Source of the DNA: an uncultured Acetatifactor sp.
Lineage (GTDB): Bacteria > Bacillota > Clostridia > Lachnospirales > Lachnospiraceae
NCBI RefSeq assembly: GCF_910585425.1
Contig: NZ_CAJUCP010000062.1
Location: forward strand, 1 to 32,443
Length of the DNA stretch: 32,443 nucleotides
Reading direction: 5' to 3'
How positions within the stretch are numbered: position 1 is the stretch's first letter; the number at the start of each line of letters is the position of its first letter. The notes beneath the pieces are model-generated. The model searched no databases, had not been told where the DNA came from, and worked only from the letters and a program-made list of their open reading frames with translations. The position numbers and the translations under genes are program-made. This document shows positions 30,513 to 32,443 of this stretch, in pieces.

Positions 30513-31784
30513 TCACCCCACCTTGTAGACTGCCAGTTTAATTGTCACACAGCCTCCACCGGAAGCCTTGTTTGAAAGCTCCAGGCTTCCACCATGTTTC
30601 TGGCTGAGGACACGGCTTGTAGCCAATCCCAGACCCATATGCTCCCCAGTTTTATCCTCAGAATAAAGAAGCGTGTTCTTTTTGCCAAGCATTGCCCTTG
30701 AAAAGCCTCTGCCGTCGTCCGAAATGCTGATCGTAAGCATGCCGTCGGCAAGGGCGTACTCAAAAATCACCTTGCTTCTGGCATATCGGATGGCATTGGA
30801 AAAGATATTCTCAACAATGCGGTAGAATATCTGCTCGTCCAATTTCACCTGACATTCGGAGATGTCGGAATGGAATACAAGCTCCAGGCCATGCTGTTTT
30901 GCCAGAAGCGAAAGGCTCTCCGCAGCGCTTCTTAAAAAGTCCGGTAATCGGACTACAGAATACTTTGTTTCCGTCTCTTCGATGGCGTTCAGGTCACGGA
31001 TAGTATCGGTGTAATGCTCAAGCCGTTTTGCCGTTATCGCAAGGTTTTGCAGGGTATGCCGCAATTCTTCGTCACCTAAGTTTCCATCTGCCAGGCACTG
31101 CTGCATGTATTCCACATATCCCTCAACAATCGCAATGGGATTTCTAAGGTCATGAGCCACCGACGCCTGCAAGATCCTGCGCTGCCTGGTCATGTTCCAG
31201 AGCTGACGGTTGTTATCATAGAGCGCCTGCCGCATCTCCTCAAAAGCGATGCAGAGCCTGCCCAATTCATCGTTCCTGTGATAATCAACCATGAAATCAA
31301 GATCCTGCTCCCTGATATGTTTCGTCGCATCGGCAAGCACCTGAATGGGCGGCCACAGTTCCCTACTGTAAAACCACCATGCGCACAGCATGATACCCGT
31401 AATGGAATAGACAAAGGGAAGCACCACCATGGAAAGGCCTGTGACTCTGTAGAGCAACTGCTGCTTTGGGCGGAGCGTTGAGAAACCGGACTCGATTTTC
31501 TCTATGATGAATTTCGTATTCTCCAGCGTCACATCCGCCCCGGCAGGGACGAGCATATTCATCCGGGCCGGTTCGTCAAGGATGACCCGCTGCCCTCCCT
31601 CTAATACCGTCCCGTCCGCCGTGACCGTCCGGGTATTCAGCCAGACTTCCCGGGAATCGGGAAGCATCGCCTTCTGTATACGCCAGCATCCGTAAATGGT
31701 CAGGGCAGATGCCGCAAAAACAAGAAACATGGTAACGGCTACCGCCCAGATAAAGGCGCTTTTCATTGATTTGGGTTTCCTCAT
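30513..31784 (-). CDS. Sensor histidine kinase (HAMP, HisKA, HATPase)
   Basis: A 423-residue kinase: TM1 (about 10-34), an external domain of about 75 residues, TM2 (about 112-140), then HAMP (about 141-195). The phospho-acceptor is SVAHDLRNPIAI (His211), the N-box VENIFSNAIRYA, and the G-boxes DDGRGF and GEHMGLGLATS. I chose the ATG at 31784, which overlaps the regulator stop as ATGA; the longer frame to 31811 lies inside the regulator gene. A second ATG (MKSAFIW) six codons later is possible. It is the partner of the regulator at 31781. It probably belongs with one of the nearby ABC operons. Confidence 0.9.
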   Translation of the reverse strand: MRKPKSMKSAFIWAVAVTMFLVFAASALTIYGCWRIQKAMLPDSREVWLNTRTVTADGTVLEGGQRVILDEPARMNMLVPAGADVTLENTKFIIEKIESGFSTLRPKQQLLYRVTGLSMVVLPFVYSITGIMLCAWWFYSRELWPPIQVLADATKHIREQDLDFMVDYHRNDELGRLCIAFEEMRQALYDNNRQLWNMTRQRRILQASVAHDLRNPIAIVEGYVEYMQQCLADGNLGDEELRHTLQNLAITAKRLEHYTDTIRDLNAIEETETKYSVVRLPDFLRSAAESLSLLAKQHGLELVFHSDISECQVKLDEQIFYRIVENIFSNAIRYARSKVIFEYALADGMLTISISDDGRGFSRAMLGKKNTLLYSEDKTGEHMGLGLATSRVLSQKHGGSLELSNKASGGGCVTIKLAVYKVG

Positions 31785-32443
31785 TTTTTCCATCTGTAGC
31801 CCATCCCCCAAACTGTCTCGATGTATTCCCTGCCCGCAGCTTCCTTCAGCTTATTCCTGATCTTCCGGATATGCTCTTTTATCACTCCGCTGTCTCCTTC
31901 GGCGTCAAGCCCCCAGACAGCTTCATAAATCCGTTCCCTGTCGAAGATCTGATTGGCGTTGCGCATCAGGAACTCCACGATATCAAACTCACGGTTCGAC
32001 AGGTTCAGCGGCTTTTCCCCATAAAAAACCGTCCGTTCCGCCAGATTTACAATCAGACCCTGGGAAGATACGATTTTAGGCGTGCATTTGCTCCGCTCGT
32101 CCCTCCGCAGGTGGGCCTCCACTCTCGCGGTCAATTCCTTCAGGCTGAAAGGCTTGGTTATATAGTCGTCACCGCCGGCCTGCAAGCCGTTTACCTTGTC
32201 CTGTTCCGTAATCCGGGCTGTCAGAAACAAAATGGGGCAGACCACATTTTGGCGTATCATTTTGCACAGCTCCAGCCCGTCCATTTCCGGCATATTGATG
32301 TCGAGCAGGATCAAATCCGGATAGATATTCAGCATGGATATTGTCTGCTCCGCATTTTCCGCTGCAAAAACCTCGTATCCGCACTTCCGTAAGTGACTTG
32401 ACAATAACTCTGTCAGCATTTTTTCATCATCAACAATGAGTAT
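31781..32443 (-). CDS. OmpR/PhoB-family response regulator (5' end beyond window)
   Basis: A partial gene: the frame is open to the right edge (ILIVDDEKMLTELL), so only the first few residues are missing; the internal Met at 32419 is not the start. The receiver has the acidic pair DD, the phospho-acceptor Asp in LILLDINMPEMDG and the lysine in DYITKPF. The winged-helix effector has RIYEAVWGLDAEGDSGVIKE, HIRKIRNKLK and VWGMGYRWKK. The stop overlaps the kinase start by 4 nt, so the two are coupled. Target genes cannot be read from this window. Confidence 0.92.
   Translation of the reverse strand: MLIVDDEKMLTELLSSHLRKCGYEVFAAENAEQTISMLNIYPDLILLDINMPEMDGLELCKMIRQNVVCPILFLTARITEQDKVNGLQAGGDDYITKPFSLKELTARVEAHLRRDERSKCTPKIVSSQGLIVNLAERTVFYGEKPLNLSNREFDIVEFLMRNANQIFDRERIYEAVWGLDAEGDSGVIKEHIRKIRNKLKEAAGREYIETVWGMGYRWKK

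Overview
The window looks like a Gram-positive, low-to-mid GC anaerobe of the Clostridia, most likely a gut Lachnospiraceae. The grounds are near-consensus GGAGG ribosome binding sites, several TTG/GTG starts, many ABC-2 exporters each next to its own regulator, and a TnpV/cysteine-rich KTR protein pair typical of clostridial conjugative elements. No rRNA, tRNA, CRISPR array, integrase or complete insertion sequence was seen. By eye the composition is a three-part mosaic: AT-rich (1 to about 3.1 kb), GC-rich (about 3.8 to 21.1 kb) and intermediate (21.3 to 32.4 kb).

Region 1 (1-3.1 kb, minus strand, AT-rich) is accessory DNA. A GntR/YtrA-type repressor, an ABC ATPase, an ABC-2 permease and two small zinc-ribbon proteins form one overlapping operon behind a strong promoter, with an inverted repeat overlapping the -10 box. 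A TnpV gene with its own terminator follows. It abuts a 5'-truncated and frameshifted AlbA/RecG-like pseudogene on the plus strand.

Region 2 (3.6-9.4 kb) is bracketed by two copies of a 134-bp structured repeat that carries compensatory base changes and reads like a small-RNA gene on the minus strand. Between the copies lie an AgrC-like sensor kinase and a LytTR response regulator, an M28 aminopeptidase and an AAA-ATPase/PD-(D/E)xK protein. The regulator has a 9-12-9 LytTR direct repeat just upstream of a TTGTTT-N17-TATAAT promoter. A sister site sits inside the 3' end of the kinase gene, pointing at repeat copy 1.

Region 3 (9.5-21.1 kb, all minus strand) contains an OmpR/HisKA two-component system, a lipoprotein, two ABC-2 permeases, a CPBP membrane protease (frameshifted near its 3' end), an ABC ATPase and a large Pro/Glu/Thr-repeat surface protein. 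A small membrane-anchored protein and a D-Ala-D-Ala carboxypeptidase follow. Spacing and overlaps suggest an envelope-stress or peptide-export/immunity system. Direct repeats with 11-bp spacing lie before both the regulator and the lipoprotein.

Region 4 (21.3-32.4 kb) has a minus-strand operon of two lipoproteins, an ABC ATPase, an ABC-2 permease and a second permease fused in frame to a lipoprotein-like propeller domain. Divergent from it is a MerR/TipAS-like regulator overlapping an ABC ATPase and a permease. Convergent with that is another kinase/response-regulator pair, whose regulator runs off the right edge. The intergenic region between the MerR gene and the lipoprotein operon holds two long-spacer promoters of the kind MerR proteins control.
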